Positions 1 through 8,009 are shown, counted from the first letter of the stretch. The stretch is DNA of 50,462 bases from Hyphomonadaceae bacterium (GCA_014378995.1 JACMMP010000120.1:1-50462), one strand, 5' to 3'. Program-made: numbers and translations. Notes: generated by a model not told the origin, from the sequence alone.

Positions 1-176
1 GCTGCGCCGCCGGCGCCTGGCCGATTGATCGAGCGCTTCTCGCGCACTTCGACAGCGACCTGCTTGGTGCGGCCGTGCGAAAAACTTTGGCGCACGGTGC
101 CTGCGCTCGCCGTGCGGGTGAGCGTCAGCGGCTTGCGGCCGGAGGGAGTTTCTTTTTGTTCGTTGCCGTCAGACAT
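1..176 (-). CDS. infB: Translation initiation factor IF-2, N-terminal fragment (runs off the window)
   Basis: Only the first 58 codons are present, from the ATG at 176-174. The peptide begins [19 protein letters not shown] and then shows [23 protein letters not shown] in pieces, the N-terminal signature of alphaproteobacterial IF-2 (a short basic stretch containing RQSFSHGR). IF-2 is the GTPase that places initiator tRNA on the 30S subunit; the GTPase domain lies outside the window. It follows the YlxR-like gene by about 50 bases on the same strand, matching the conserved order rimP-nusA-ylxR-infB. Confidence 0.9.
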   Translation of the reverse strand, partial: MSDGNEQKETPSGRKPLTLTRTASAGTVRQSFSHGRTKQVAVEVREKRSINRPGAGGA

Positions 177-227
177 GCAGTCGCGTTGCCAATCCTAAAT
201 TCGTCGTCAGTTCGTCGGTCGTCGTCG

Positions 228-944
228 TCAAATATCGGTGCGCTCGTCGCGGCCCTGGTTGTCTCCAGTTTCCGCGCCGCCCAGTTTCCACGACACAGAG
301 CGCCAGGAATCGGGCCAAGAGCTTGGAACGATAGCGCGAAAGCCGGCTAGACGGCCGATTTCCGCCGCCCAGCCCACCGCCAAGCGCTCTTGAAGCAGGC
401 ATGCGTGTATCACACGTTCCCGCCCCAGCGCCACGCCCAATTCCTCGGACGTGAAGCAGCCAACGGCGCGCGGCGGGCGGCTCCAAAACCCTATATGGAG
501 GCTCATCAGCTTTTCGCGACCCTCCTCCGCGCCATCTTCTGCTTCGATGAGCACAAAGGCCGGCGCGGCGCGAATAGCGGCCCCCACTTGCGTGGCGCCG
601 ATCGCGATCGCGCCCGCGCGGCGCGCAAGGCCAAGTTGATCGAGGCAACGCCGCACGAGCAGCCGCTCAGTAAGGCTGGCTAGATCCTCGGGAACTTTCA
701 CTTCGCGTTTGAAAGCGCGCGCAAAGTGACCCTTCGCCGCCGCTGCAATGCTGTTGCGGTCAGCGCGCACCCAGGCGCCACGCCCCGGAAGTTTCGCCGC
801 CACGTCCGGCGTCACCATACCGCCAGGCCCAAGCGCGAAGCGCATCAGGCCGGCTCCGCCTTCGCTTTCACCGCTGACGATGCAGCGCCGCTCCCGCTCG
901 CGGCGCGGCCGTTCAGCTTCGATCTGGGAAGACGCTGGCGACAT
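228..944 (-). CDS. YlxR-type (DUF448) RNA-binding protein with L7Ae-like C-terminal region
   Basis: About 238 residues. Residues 10-75 carry the YlxR/DUF448 signature (RRCIVSGE near the start, then LPGRGAWV). The next stretch (LGLARRAGAIAIGA through FVLIEAEDG) resembles an L7Ae/L30e RNA-binding fold. Such proteins sit between nusA and infB in alphaproteobacteria and probably bind RNA in translation or transcription; the exact role is not settled. An upstream ATG at 995 exists, but the ATG at 944 has an AGAAAGAGA-like ribosome site 9 bases ahead and overlaps the end of nusA by only 32 bases, so I chose it. The C-terminal 30 residues are low in recognisable motifs. Confidence 0.85.
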   Translation of the reverse strand: MSPASSQIEAERPRRERERRCIVSGESEGGAGLMRFALGPGGMVTPDVAAKLPGRGAWVRADRNSIAAAAKGHFARAFKREVKVPEDLASLTERLLVRRCLDQLGLARRAGAIAIGATQVGAAIRAAPAFVLIEAEDGAEEGREKLMSLHIGFWSRPPRAVGCFTSEELGVALGRERVIHACLLQERLAVGWAAEIGRLAGFRAIVPSSWPDSWRSVSWKLGGAETGDNQGRDERTDI

Positions 945-2565
945 CGTCGGCGTCTCTTTCTGGTTCTTCAACCGGCTCGGGCTCGGGCGGGGCATCGATC
1001 CAGCCGGCGGCGACCCGCGCGTTCAGCACCAGCGCGTCGGCTTGCTCCTGCGTAAGCTGGAAGCTCTCGAGAACGCCAGGTTCGCGCACGCGCTCGCCGT
1101 TTTTGGTTTCGAAATAGCCGCGGATGTCGTCGCCCACGAGGCCGGCGAAATCGTCCAGCAGCTTTACGCCCTTCTCGCCGAGCGCAATCAACATCAGCGC
1201 CGTAAGGCCTGGCACGCTCTTCAGCGCGTCCTCGACGCCAAGCTCGATGCGCTTGGCTTCCAGTTCGGCCGCCAGCTTATCCAGATAATCGCGCGCACGC
1301 GCTTGCAGCTCGTCGGCGATCTCATCGTTGAGGCCTTCGATCGACGCCAGCTCCATTTGATCGACGTAGGCGATCTCCTCGACGGTTTCGAACCCTTCAG
1401 ACGCCAAAAGCTGAGCGAACATCTCGTCCACCTCGAGCGCCTTGACGAAGAGCTCGGTGCGCGTGGCGAATTCCTTCTGGCGGCGCTCGGATTCTTCGGC
1501 TTCGGTCATGATGTCGATCGACCAGCCGGTGAGCTGCGAGGCCAAGCGCACGTTCTGGCCGCGGCGGCCGATGGCGAGTGACAGCTGTGCTTCACCGACA
1601 ACCACGTCCACGCGCGCATCTTCCGGATCGAGCACGACCTTGGAGACTTCCGCCGGCTGCAGCGCGTTGACGATGAAGGTGGCGGGATCGGCCGACCACG
1701 GGATGATGTCGATCTTCTCGCCCTGCAATTCGCCGACAACCGCCTGCACGCGGGCGCCGCGCATGCCGACGCAGGCGCCGACGGGATCGATCGAGCTATC
1801 GTGCGAAAGCACCGCAATCTTGGCGCGCGAGCCCGGATCGCGGGCGGCGGCTTTGATTTCGATGACGCCTTCATAAACTTCCGGCACTTCCTGCGCGAAC
1901 AGGCGGGCCATGAATTCAGGCCGCGCACGCGACAGGAAAATTTGCGGGCCCTTGGTTTCGCGGCGGACGTCGTAAACGTAAGCGCGGGTACGGTCGCCGA
2001 CGCGAAGATTTTCGCGCGGAATGCTCTCCGACTTACGGATCACGCCCTCGGCGCGGCCCAGATCGACGATGACGTTGTAGAATTCAACACGCTTCACCAC
2101 GCCGTTGATGATCTCGCCGATGCGGTCCTTGTACTCGAGGTGCTGGCGCTCACGCTCGGCCTCGCGCACTTCGTGATTGATAACTTGCTTGGCGGTTTGC
2201 GCGGCGACTCGGCCAAACTCGATCGGCGGCAGGCCTTCATCGTACATCTTGCCGACGACAGCTTCCGGATCGGTCTTGCGCGCGATGTCGAGCATGATGT
2301 CGGTGGACGGGTTGAACGGGCGCGTCTCTGGATCGAGCATCGACTCGTCCACCACCGTCATCACGCGCTTCAGCTCCATCTCGCCGGTTTTTTGGTCGAT
2401 GGTGGCGCGGATGTCGTGCTCGGCGCCGTAGCGCGAACGCGCGGCTTTTTGCAGCGCGTGCTCCATCGCTTGGATGACGATCTCTTTATCGATCGACTTC
2501 TCACGTGCGACCGCATCGGCGATCTGCAGAATTTCCATCCGGTTTGCGGAAATGCCGGTGCTCAT
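913..2565 (-). CDS. nusA: Transcription termination/antitermination factor NusA
   Basis: 550 residues, the usual length for alphaproteobacterial NusA with its C-terminal acidic repeats. The N-terminal RNA-polymerase-binding domain ([18 protein letters not shown]) is followed by an S1 domain (about 135-200, [21 protein letters not shown]), two KH domains ([18 protein letters not shown] and [19 protein letters not shown]) and two C-terminal helix-hairpin-helix repeats ([10 protein letters not shown] and [18 protein letters not shown]). The start ATG overlaps the rimP stop in an ATGA, indicating coupled translation. It controls pausing, Rho-dependent and intrinsic termination, and rRNA antitermination. 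Confidence 0.97.
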   Translation of the reverse strand: MSTGISANRMEILQIADAVAREKSIDKEIVIQAMEHALQKAARSRYGAEHDIRATIDQKTGEMELKRVMTVVDESMLDPETRPFNPSTDIMLDIARKTDPEAVVGKMYDEGLPPIEFGRVAAQTAKQVINHEVREAERERQHLEYKDRIGEIINGVVKRVEFYNVIVDLGRAEGVIRKSESIPRENLRVGDRTRAYVYDVRRETKGPQIFLSRARPEFMARLFAQEVPEVYEGVIEIKAAARDPGSRAKIAVLSHDSSIDPVGACVGMRGARVQAVVGELQGEKIDIIPWSADPATFIVNALQPAEVSKVVLDPEDARVDVVVGEAQLSLAIGRRGQNVRLASQLTGWSIDIMTEAEESERRQKEFATRTELFVKALEVDEMFAQLLASEGFETVEEIAYVDQMELASIEGLNDEIADELQARARDYLDKLAAELEAKRIELGVEDALKSVPGLTALMLIALGEKGVKLLDDFAGLVGDDIRGYFETKNGERVREPGVLESFQLTQEQADALVLNARVAAGWIDAPPEPEPVEEPERDADDVASVFPDRS

Positions 2566-3131
2566 GTGTCTTTTCCTTCGTCCGTCGTCTCTTTTTCAGC
2601 GGCTTCGGCCGCTTTCGCGCGGCGCAAATCATCTGCGATCAGTTTGTCGGTCAGCACGAGGCGGGCGTCCGACAGCGCCGCAACCTTGAGCCGCGCATCG
2701 CCTGTATCGGTGTCGATCACGATCTCATCGCCTTCGACCGCCTTGATCACGCCGCGCCAGCGGCGGCGGTTGTCAGCCATCGCGGCAGTCTCGAACTTGG
2801 CTTCGTGGCCGATGAAACGCTCGAAATCTTCGATGCGAACCAAGGGACGATCTATGCCGGGCGAGGAGATCTCCAAGTCGTACTCGCCCTGCACCGGATC
2901 CTCGAGATCGAACACCGGCGCCAGCGCCCGCGACAGCCGGGTGCAATCGGCGATGCCCATCTCACCGTCGCTGACGCGCTCGCCCATGATCTGCAGGCGC
3001 TTGCGGCGATTGCCGGAGAGCCGAACGCGCACGATCCGGTAGCCGAGACCAGCGGCGGTCGGCTCGATCAGCGCGATGACGCGCTCTTCCACTGGGTTCG
3101 TCGCGCGCAGAAGCCGCTCCTGAAGTAACAA
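2562..3131 (-). CDS. rimP: Ribosome maturation factor RimP
   Basis: The protein (up to 189 residues) has the RimP core: PVEERVIALIEP at the start, GYRIVRVRL, LQIMGER, CTRLSRALAPVFD, YDLEISSPGIDRPL and the C-terminal Sm-like domain (FIGHEAKFET, RWRGVIKAVEGDEIVI). RimP assists 30S assembly. The start is uncertain. The longest frame begins with TTG at 3131, inside the T-tract of a terminator-like hairpin. Nearer candidates are CTG at 3110, which has AGGAG 6 bases upstream, and GTG at 3092. No ATG lies in a plausible place. It overlaps nusA by 4 bases. Confidence 0.92.
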   Translation of the reverse strand: MLLQERLLRATNPVEERVIALIEPTAAGLGYRIVRVRLSGNRRKRLQIMGERVSDGEMGIADCTRLSRALAPVFDLEDPVQGEYDLEISSPGIDRPLVRIEDFERFIGHEAKFETAAMADNRRRWRGVIKAVEGDEIVIDTDTGDARLKVAALSDARLVLTDKLIADDLRRAKAAEAAEKETTDEGKDT

Positions 3132-3160
3132 AAAAGCGGCGGACCCGAGGCCCGCCGCTG
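3130..3160 (-). terminator. Terminator-like hairpin in the rimP leader (possible attenuator)
   Basis: On the minus strand an 8-bp perfect stem (AGCGGCGG with CCGCCGCT), extended by two more pairs past a mismatch, is followed at once by six T residues that run into the rimP start. This is the form of an intrinsic terminator, but it points into the operon, not out of the previous gene. A smaller perfect hairpin (GCCTCC-GTT-GGAGGC, 3162-3176) precedes it in the same leader. Together they look like a short attenuated leader controlling rimP-nusA-infB. Confidence 0.6.
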
Positions 3161-3197
3161 CGCCTCCAACGGAGGCATCAGCGAAGATGTTGGATGG

Positions 3198-3226
3198 GAT
3201 ATAGCGGGTTGGGGGGCTGGAGCCAA
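3198..3226 (-). promoter_or_regulatory. Putative sigma-70-type promoter of the rimP-nusA operon
   Basis: Reading the minus strand, TTGGCT (3226-3221) is separated by exactly 17 bases from TATATC (3203-3198). Transcription would begin near 3191, giving a leader of about 60 bases holding two hairpins before rimP. Seen directly; its use is inferred. Confidence 0.5.
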
Positions 3227-3258
3227 GCCCCTACCTTGGGAGAGTCTTCATCTGGGCC

Positions 3259-3711
3259 CTAATCAGACGTTGCCGCTGCTTCCCAGCGAAGTCGAATTTC
3301 CTGTTCGAGCACCCTGATCGCTGGCGCGGTATCGTCGGTGGCAGATAGCACCAGTGCCAAGGCCGCAAGCTGTCCGTCATGCTGTCCGACGCGGGTGAGA
3401 ATTGGGGCGGCAACCATCGAAGGAAGCTCCTCCCGATTTAGCAGTGCATTAGCGCATGGAAGAACAGCCTCCACCAACGGGTGATCGACGATGGCAATCC
3501 ACTGACCGAGCAGTTCTTGCTGTCGGGCGAACGTTACCGGGGGCGGATGGGGCGGAGAGCAAATCTCTTGGAGGACGCAAAACGCCGCGTTCAGTGAAAT
3601 ACCGCGAGCCTCTTCGATCAGACGCTGCGCTGCCCCGTGCTCGTTGTAGGGGAAACGGCAGTCTATCCGATCCGCGAATGTCTGGTCTTGACCGGAGTTG
3701 TACTCGCGCAT
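3259..3711 (-). CDS. Hypothetical protein, function unknown
   Basis: A 150-residue frame from the ATG at 3711, preceded by GTGGAAG about 9 bases upstream. The composition looks protein-like: an alternating hydrophobic/charged helical pattern (AAQRLIEEARGISLNAAFCVLQEI, read in parts) and a C-terminal ALALVLSATDD region. I recognise no domain. A longer in-frame extension to 4005 would run through the vapB gene on the other strand and is unlikely. It lies between the vapBC operator and the rimP promoter. It is probably a small cytosolic protein, but it could be a spurious frame. Confidence 0.45.
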   Translation of the reverse strand: MREYNSGQDQTFADRIDCRFPYNEHGAAQRLIEEARGISLNAAFCVLQEICSPPHPPPVTFARQQELLGQWIAIVDHPLVEAVLPCANALLNREELPSMVAAPILTRVGQHDGQLAALALVLSATDDTAPAIRVLEQEIRLRWEAAATSD

Positions 3712-3768
3712 GCCGCGACACTTCCACGTGGGCGAAATGACCGCAATCGGCGAGCAACGGACGTTCGC

Positions 3769-3816
3769 TTTACGCGAGCGCCATAAATGTGTATAATCTA
3801 GAGGAAACATACACAT
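3769..3816 (+). promoter_or_regulatory. vapBC promoter and operator palindrome
   Basis: TTTACG (3769-3774) and a consensus TATAAT (3792-3797) are spaced by exactly 17 bases. The -10 box overlaps the left arm of a perfect 8-bp inverted repeat, ATGTGTAT (3787-3794) and ATACACAT (3809-3816), with 14 bases between the arms. Overlap of an inverted repeat with the -10 box is the usual arrangement for autorepression by a VapB or VapBC complex. Confidence 0.7.
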
Positions 3817-3828
3817 GAACCAGTTACC

Positions 3829-4035
3829 ATGCGCACGAACATCGAAATCGACGACGATCTTCTCGAAGAGGCCATGACGGCGACGGGACTCTCTACCAAA
3901 CGCGCCACTGTCGAAGAAGCGCTGCGCCAGGTTGTGGCAACCCATCGCCAGCGCGAGGCGATCCGCGCATCCGCCGGCATCGGTTGGGAGGGCGACTTGG
4001 AGCAAATGCGGCTCGACGATGCGCCCGGTCGATGA
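3829..4035 (+). CDS. vapB: VapB-type antitoxin
   Basis: 68 residues beginning MRTNIEIDDDLLEEAM, the DNA-binding N-terminal strand and helix typical of the VapB antitoxins (DUF2191-like) found in alphaproteobacteria, followed by TKRATVEEALRQVVATHRQREAI. The C-terminal part (IGWEGDLEQMRLDD) would wrap the toxin active site. The stop overlaps the toxin start in an ATGA. It neutralises VapC and, with it, should bind the palindrome just upstream. An out-of-frame ATG at 3815 with a better-spaced GAGG would encode only 20 residues. Confidence 0.88.
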   Translation: MRTNIEIDDDLLEEAMTATGLSTKRATVEEALRQVVATHRQREAIRASAGIGWEGDLEQMRLDDAPGR

Positions 4036-4424
4036 TTGTTGTCGATAGCTCGGTCTGGATCGCGCACTTTCGCAACGCGATGAGCCCTGCGGTGACGATG
4101 CTGCGCGGGTTCCAAAGGCCGAACGAGGTCGTCACCGGCGATCTCGTGCTGCTCGAATGCCTGCAAGGCGCGCGCGACGACGAGCACGCAGTGCAGATCG
4201 AAGCCACGCTACGCGCTTTCAATGTGGAGCCAATGTTGAATGACGCGCTCGCCGTGGAAGCGGCGCGGCGCTATAGGCGTCTGCGTGCGTTGGGGGTGAC
4301 GCCACGCAAGATGACGGATCTTATCATCGCAACATTTTGCATCGCACGCGGCTATCGCTTGCTGCATCAGGACCGCGATTTCGAGCCGATGACCGCGCAT
4401 CTTGGGCTCCAAGTTTTGCCTTAG
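4032..4424 (+). CDS. vapC: VapC-type PIN-domain ribonuclease toxin
   Basis: 130 residues, the normal size for VapC. The PIN-domain acidic residues are in place: D5 in VVDSSVWI, E42 in LVLLECLQG, D96 in KMTDLIIA and D114 in LHQDRDF. VapC toxins cut specific tRNAs or rRNA when freed from VapB; the target here cannot be read from sequence. No catalytic residue is missing, so the toxin is probably active. It is expressed with vapB from the upstream operator-promoter. Confidence 0.92.
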   Translation: MIVVDSSVWIAHFRNAMSPAVTMLRGFQRPNEVVTGDLVLLECLQGARDDEHAVQIEATLRAFNVEPMLNDALAVEAARRYRRLRALGVTPRKMTDLIIATFCIARGYRLLHQDRDFEPMTAHLGLQVLP

Positions 4425-4459
4425 GCTCCGCGCACAAACTGCCGGTCCCACCCTTGAGT

Positions 4460-4900
4460 TTACGACCGGCGCGCTGCGCCTTCTGGCGGCCGGCGGTCGG
4501 CCGATAGTGCGGCCTGCACTTCCAGAAAAATCCGGTCGGCGTAGCCGCGTTCCGTGCGCGCGCTGGGCTGGGCCGGATCGCGGGGATCGACAGCGACGGT
4601 GACGCGCGTCGTGTGCGCATCGACCCGCGCGATCACGACGCGTCCGCTTTCGCCCCAGCCGGTAGGCGTCACCGGCCGATCGAACCGCGCGACACGGTTT
4701 TGGCCGACATTGGCGGGGGCGATGATGTTGACGGGCAGCGTCTCGATCGCGGCATCCACCGCGGCGCTGATGCGTTCGAAACTCGCCGGGAACGTACGAG
4801 ATACGCCAGATTGCAGCGGACGGCTTTCAAGGCTCGATGCAGTCGAACAACCAGCCGCTGCTGCGCAAAGCAGCGCAACCAAGCGACGACGTGTGGGCAT
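4460..4900 (-). CDS. Predicted lipoprotein, function unknown
   Basis: 146 residues from the ATG at 4900. An N-terminal MPTRRRLVALLCAAAAGC gives a basic region, a hydrophobic core and a lipobox-like AAGC, so the mature protein would begin at Cys18 and be lipid-anchored. The rest has a small alpha/beta pattern (FERISAAVDAAIETLPVNI, then VVIARVDAHTTRVTVAVD). A longer start at 4951 would bury the signal peptide and overlap trmB. It is 34 bases downstream of trmB on the same strand and could be co-transcribed. Confidence 0.75.
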   Translation of the reverse strand: MPTRRRLVALLCAAAAGCSTASSLESRPLQSGVSRTFPASFERISAAVDAAIETLPVNIIAPANVGQNRVARFDRPVTPTGWGESGRVVIARVDAHTTRVTVAVDPRDPAQPSARTERGYADRIFLEVQAALSADRRPPEGAARRS

Positions 4901-4934
4901 GCCAATTCCTTCGCTGCGTTCTGCGGATCGGTGT

Positions 4935-5747
4935 TTAAGCCGATCTTTCAAACCGCAGCCACACTGGCGCGCAGTCGCCTAGCTGCTTTTGCTCGTACCG
5001 CGTGGCGACATGTCCGGGCCACGCGGCGCGCCAATCGCTCGCCTGTTCGGCGAGCCAGTGGAACCGCGCATCGCGGGTGAAATGCTCAAGCGTCCACGCG
5101 GCGTAATTGGCCCAGTCGGTGGCGAAGCGCACTTCGGCGCCAGGCTTCATCACGCGCGCGAGTTCGCCAAGGAAGTCCCGCTGGATCAGGCGGCGCTTGT
5201 GATGGCGCGTTTTCGGCCATGGATCGGGGAAGAGGATGTAGACGCGGTCGAGCGCGGCGTCTGGCAACCGCGCGATCACGTCACGCGCGTCGCCTTGGTG
5301 CAGCCGGATGTTCTGCGCGCCGCTCTCCTCGATGTGGCGCAGGCATGAGGCGACGCCGTTGAGGAACGGCTCAACGCCGATGAAACGCTGCTCGGGATGC
5401 GCGGCTGCCTGGGCGACCAAGTGCTCCCCGCCGCCGAAGCCGATTTCGAGGGTGAGGAGGACGCGATCCTGCTCCTCCCCCCTTGCGGGGGAGGTGTCGC
5501 CGTAGGCGACGGAGGGGGGGCGATCCGACATGCCGAAGTCGGCGGCAGCTTCACGCCCCCCACCCCCCTGCCCCCCGCCCCGCGAGGGGGCGGGGGAAGA
5601 AAAGAACAGCGCCTCGACATCGATCGCCCCCTCCTCCGAGACGGCCAGGTGCGGCAGCAGCGTCTCGACCAGCCCCGCTTGGCGCGGCTTCAGCGTGCGC
5701 GCTTTGATGCGGCCGTAGGTCCGCAGGTGTCGGGTGTCAGATGTCAG
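4935..5747 (-). CDS. trmB: tRNA (guanine-46-N7) methyltransferase TrmB, with internal repeat insertion and unresolved start
   Basis: The core is unmistakable: TLEIGFGGGEH (SAM motif I), FIGVEPF, the catalytic-region VYILFPDPWPKTRHHKRRL, FATDWANYA and TRYEQKQL near the end. The frame stays open upstream of the ATG at 5531 and encodes the family N-terminus LRTYGRIKARTLKPRQAGL and VETLLPHL, so 5531 is not the true start. An in-frame TGA (5753-5751) lies further up, and between it and the TYGRIK motif there are only CTG codons (5747, 5726) as possible starts. About 43 codons between the N-terminal helix and motif I are a GC-rich palindromic repeat read as Gly/Pro/Arg-rich protein. The enzyme may still work, since the insert is in frame in a loop region. 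Confidence 0.85.
   Translation of the reverse strand: MTSDTRHLRTYGRIKARTLKPRQAGLVETLLPHLAVSEEGAIDVEALFFSSPAPSRGGGQGGGGREAAADFGMSDRPPSVAYGDTSPARGEEQDRVLLTLEIGFGGGEHLVAQAAAHPEQRFIGVEPFLNGVASCLRHIEESGAQNIRLHQGDARDVIARLPDAALDRVYILFPDPWPKTRHHKRRLIQRDFLGELARVMKPGAEVRFATDWANYAAWTLEHFTRDARFHWLAEQASDWRAAWPGHVATRYEQKQLGDCAPVWLRFERSA
5472..5602. repeat. Palindromic repeat inserted in frame inside trmB
   Basis: Three nested hairpins are packed together: CCTCCCC/GGGGAGG (about 5474-5493), GTCGCC-GTA-GGCGAC (5496-5510) and CCCCCGCCCC paired with GGGGGCGGGG (about 5572-5596). This C/G-homopolymer-rich element resembles interspersed palindromes commonly seen between genes in alphaproteobacteria. Here it lies inside a coding region without breaking the frame. 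Confidence 0.75.
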
Positions 5748-5839
5748 GTGTCAGCTCCCGTGCCGTGGCGCGAACTCGCCGCGCGTTCCTATATCTGATA
5801 GTCCCTTCTGACACCTGATACCCGGAACCTGACACCTGG
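5725..5839. repeat. CTGACACC-type repeat, two inverted blocks between trmB and the aldehyde dehydrogenase gene
   Basis: Block A (5725-5754) carries three or four GGTGTCAG-like units. Block B (5808-5839) carries two CTGACACCTG units in the opposite sense, so the blocks can pair across about 54 bases. Block A covers the place where the trmB start codon should be. Block B ends 9 bases before the aldehyde dehydrogenase ATG and includes its GGAG ribosome site. TATATCTGATAG between the blocks could be part of a promoter. Confidence 0.7.
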
Positions 5840-5848
5840 AGCCTGGCC

Positions 5849-7285
5849 ATGCGCGAGAAGCTGAATTTCTACATCGACGGCAAATGGGTTGCGCCGGCCA
5901 AGCCGCGCACCCACGACGTGATCAACCCGGCCAATGAGGAACCATGCGGACGCATCTCGCTGGGTTCGGCCGAGGACGTAAACAAGGCGGTCGCCGCGGC
6001 GAAGACGGCGTTCGAGACGTGGTCGCAAACCAGCGTCGATGAGCGCAAGGCGGTTCTGGACAAAATCATTGCAATTTATCAGCGTCGCATGGGCGAGATG
6101 GCTGAGACCATTTCGATGGAAATGGGCGCGCCGCTGGCGCTGGCGCAATCGAGCCAGGCGCCGGCTGGGCTCGGCTATTTGATGGACGCGCGCAAGCAGC
6201 TCGACGAGTTCGACTTCGAGCATCAATACAATGGCACGCACCGCATTCTGCGCGAACCGGTCGGCGTCGTCGGCATGATCACGCCGTGGAATTGGCCGAT
6301 GAACCAGGTCGCGGCGAAAGTCGGGCCGGCGCTGGCGGCGGGCTGCACCATGGTGCTGAAGCCCTCCGAACTGGCGCCGCTCAACGCGGTGCTGTTCGCC
6401 GAAATTCTCGATGAAGCTGGCGTGCCGGCGGGCGTGTTTAATCTCGTCAACGGCGATGGCCCTGGTGTCGGCGCCGTCCTCTCCGCGCACCCGGACGTAG
6501 ATATGTTGAGCTTCACCGGCTCGACCCGCGCGGGGACGTCGGTGATGGAAAACGCGGCGAAAGGCATCAAGAAAGTGGCGCTCGAACTGGGCGGCAAGAG
6601 CCCGAACATCATCCTCGAAGACGCCGATCTGCAAAAGGCCGTCGCGCGCGGCATGATGCACATGGCCAACAATACCGGCCAAAGCTGCAACGCCCCCTCG
6701 CGCATGCTGGCGCCGAAGTCGAAGTATGAGGAAGTGGTGCAGATCGCCGCCGCGACAGCGCAGGCGATTAAGGTGCAGGCGCCCGATTCCGCCGAAAAAG
6801 GCGCCATCGGCCCGCTCGCAAACGCCAACCAATTCCAAAAAGTGCAGGGCCTGATCCAGAAGGGCATCGACGAAGGCGCGCGTGTCGCCGCCGGCGGCGT
6901 TGGCCGCCCGGACGGCTTCAACCGCGGCTATTACGTAAAGCCCACCGTGTTTGCCGACGTGAACAACAACATGACCATCGCGCGCGAAGAAATCTTCGGC
7001 CCGGTGCTGGTGGTGATTCCGTACGAAAACGAGGAAGAGGCCATCAGAATCGCCAACGACACGCCCTATGGTCTCGCCGCGTACGTGCAAGGCCCGGAAG
7101 AGAAGGCGCGCAAGGTTGCCCGCAGGCTCCGCGCCGGCAACGTGCATATTAACGGCGCTTTCGGCGGCATGGGCACGCCGTTCGGCGGCTACAAGCAATC
7201 GGGACTCGGGCGCGAGGGCGGCTCATTCGGCTTGGAGGAATTCCTCGAAGTCAAAGCCGCCATCGGCTGGGGCGAGCAAGCGTAA
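5849..7285 (+). CDS. NAD(P)-dependent aldehyde dehydrogenase family protein
   Basis: 478 residues, full length for the family. Cofactor and catalytic residues are present: TPWNWP with N148, KPSE at 171-174, FTGST at 222-226, E246 in LELGGKSPN, and the nucleophile C280 in NNTGQSCNAPS. The C-terminal EEIFGPV and the end motif GGYKQSGLGREGG are also intact. It oxidises an aldehyde to a carboxylic acid with NAD(P)+; the substrate cannot be assigned, although similarity in feel is closest to the broad ALDH group acting on aliphatic or betaine-type aldehydes. GGAG precedes the ATG by 9 bases, within a CTGACACC repeat. Confidence 0.93.
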   Translation: MREKLNFYIDGKWVAPAKPRTHDVINPANEEPCGRISLGSAEDVNKAVAAAKTAFETWSQTSVDERKAVLDKIIAIYQRRMGEMAETISMEMGAPLALAQSSQAPAGLGYLMDARKQLDEFDFEHQYNGTHRILREPVGVVGMITPWNWPMNQVAAKVGPALAAGCTMVLKPSELAPLNAVLFAEILDEAGVPAGVFNLVNGDGPGVGAVLSAHPDVDMLSFTGSTRAGTSVMENAAKGIKKVALELGGKSPNIILEDADLQKAVARGMMHMANNTGQSCNAPSRMLAPKSKYEEVVQIAAATAQAIKVQAPDSAEKGAIGPLANANQFQKVQGLIQKGIDEGARVAAGGVGRPDGFNRGYYVKPTVFADVNNNMTIAREEIFGPVLVVIPYENEEEAIRIANDTPYGLAAYVQGPEEKARKVARRLRAGNVHINGAFGGMGTPFGGYKQSGLGREGGSFGLEEFLEVKAAIGWGEQA

Positions 7286-7321
7286 ACAAGGCGAAAACAT
7301 CGCTTTCACGCGGTATTAGCT

Positions 7322-7939
7322 ATGAGCGGGCAGAGTGGCTGGATGAACCAGCCGCTCGACCCCTTCGCGCAAAGCTTCGACTCGATCGAAATCGGCGCCC
7401 GGCCAAGCGCCGCTTTCGATCACGCGCTTGCGCTGGCCGCGGTTAGCGCCGCGGCGCCGGATTTCGCTTCATCGGGCTTCCACCTGCTCGATGACGCTGG
7501 CGGCCGTTTCATCGTCGACCGGGAATTCGGCGTCGTCTCGTTGAAGGACGACGCGCTGCTCGGACGCGAGCGCGGCGCCGTTCACAGCGTGCGGCTAAAG
7601 GTCGTTGAAGCGTCTGGAGCAAGCTACGAGCTCGACATGCAGCTGCGGATCACCGGGCACGTGCCGCAAATGGTCGGCGCCGAGGATTTCGGGTTTCTGC
7701 CGGGAGAGCCAACAACTGCGCCTGCTATTGTCGCCCCGCCGCGTGCGCAGATCGCTTGGTCAACCTTCACGGCGCTGCAGGACGCGGGCGCTCCCTCTTC
7801 GCTGCGTTCGTGCGGCGCCGCACCCTACGGTGCGCTGCTGTGCGTCAGCCTCCCCGTTGAGCATGCGCAAAGCGCTTCGCTGCTGCTGGGCGAACAAATT
7901 CCCGCGCCCTCCGGCAGGAGCGCCGCTTGGTCGATCTGA
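7322..7939 (+). CDS. Hypothetical protein with a possible beta-sandwich segment
   Basis: 205 residues, no clear signal peptide or membrane segment. Residues 50-110 (GGRFIVDREFGVVSLKDD, then VHSVRLKVVEASGASYELDMQLRI) have the strand pattern and the D-R-E spacing seen in cadherin-like repeats, but I would not assign the family. The C-terminal third is Ala/Pro-rich. It starts 36 bases after the aldehyde dehydrogenase on the same strand and may be in its transcript. Function unknown. Confidence 0.65.
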   Translation: MSGQSGWMNQPLDPFAQSFDSIEIGARPSAAFDHALALAAVSAAAPDFASSGFHLLDDAGGRFIVDREFGVVSLKDDALLGRERGAVHSVRLKVVEASGASYELDMQLRITGHVPQMVGAEDFGFLPGEPTTAPAIVAPPRAQIAWSTFTALQDAGAPSSLRSCGAAPYGALLCVSLPVEHAQSASLLLGEQIPAPSGRSAAWSI

Positions 7940-8009
7940 CTTGGCGGCATTGAATTTCCAGCTCAACAGGCACAGAACGTCGCACTAGCAATCGCGACGG
8001 AGCTGAAGC

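Noticed and set aside
1801-3042. Long plus-strand open frame opposite nusA and rimP
   Set aside because: It is antisense to two clear genes, is rich in Arg/His as expected of a shadow frame and has no domain or ribosome site.
3815-3877. 20-codon frame starting upstream of vapB with a good GAGG
   Set aside because: Out of frame with vapB and without a recognisable peptide; most likely chance, although a regulatory leader cannot be excluded.
5531-5531. ATG at 5531 as the trmB start
   Set aside because: It would omit the conserved N-terminal TYGRIKARTLKPRQ region, which is in frame and open upstream, and the ATG lies inside the inserted repeat.
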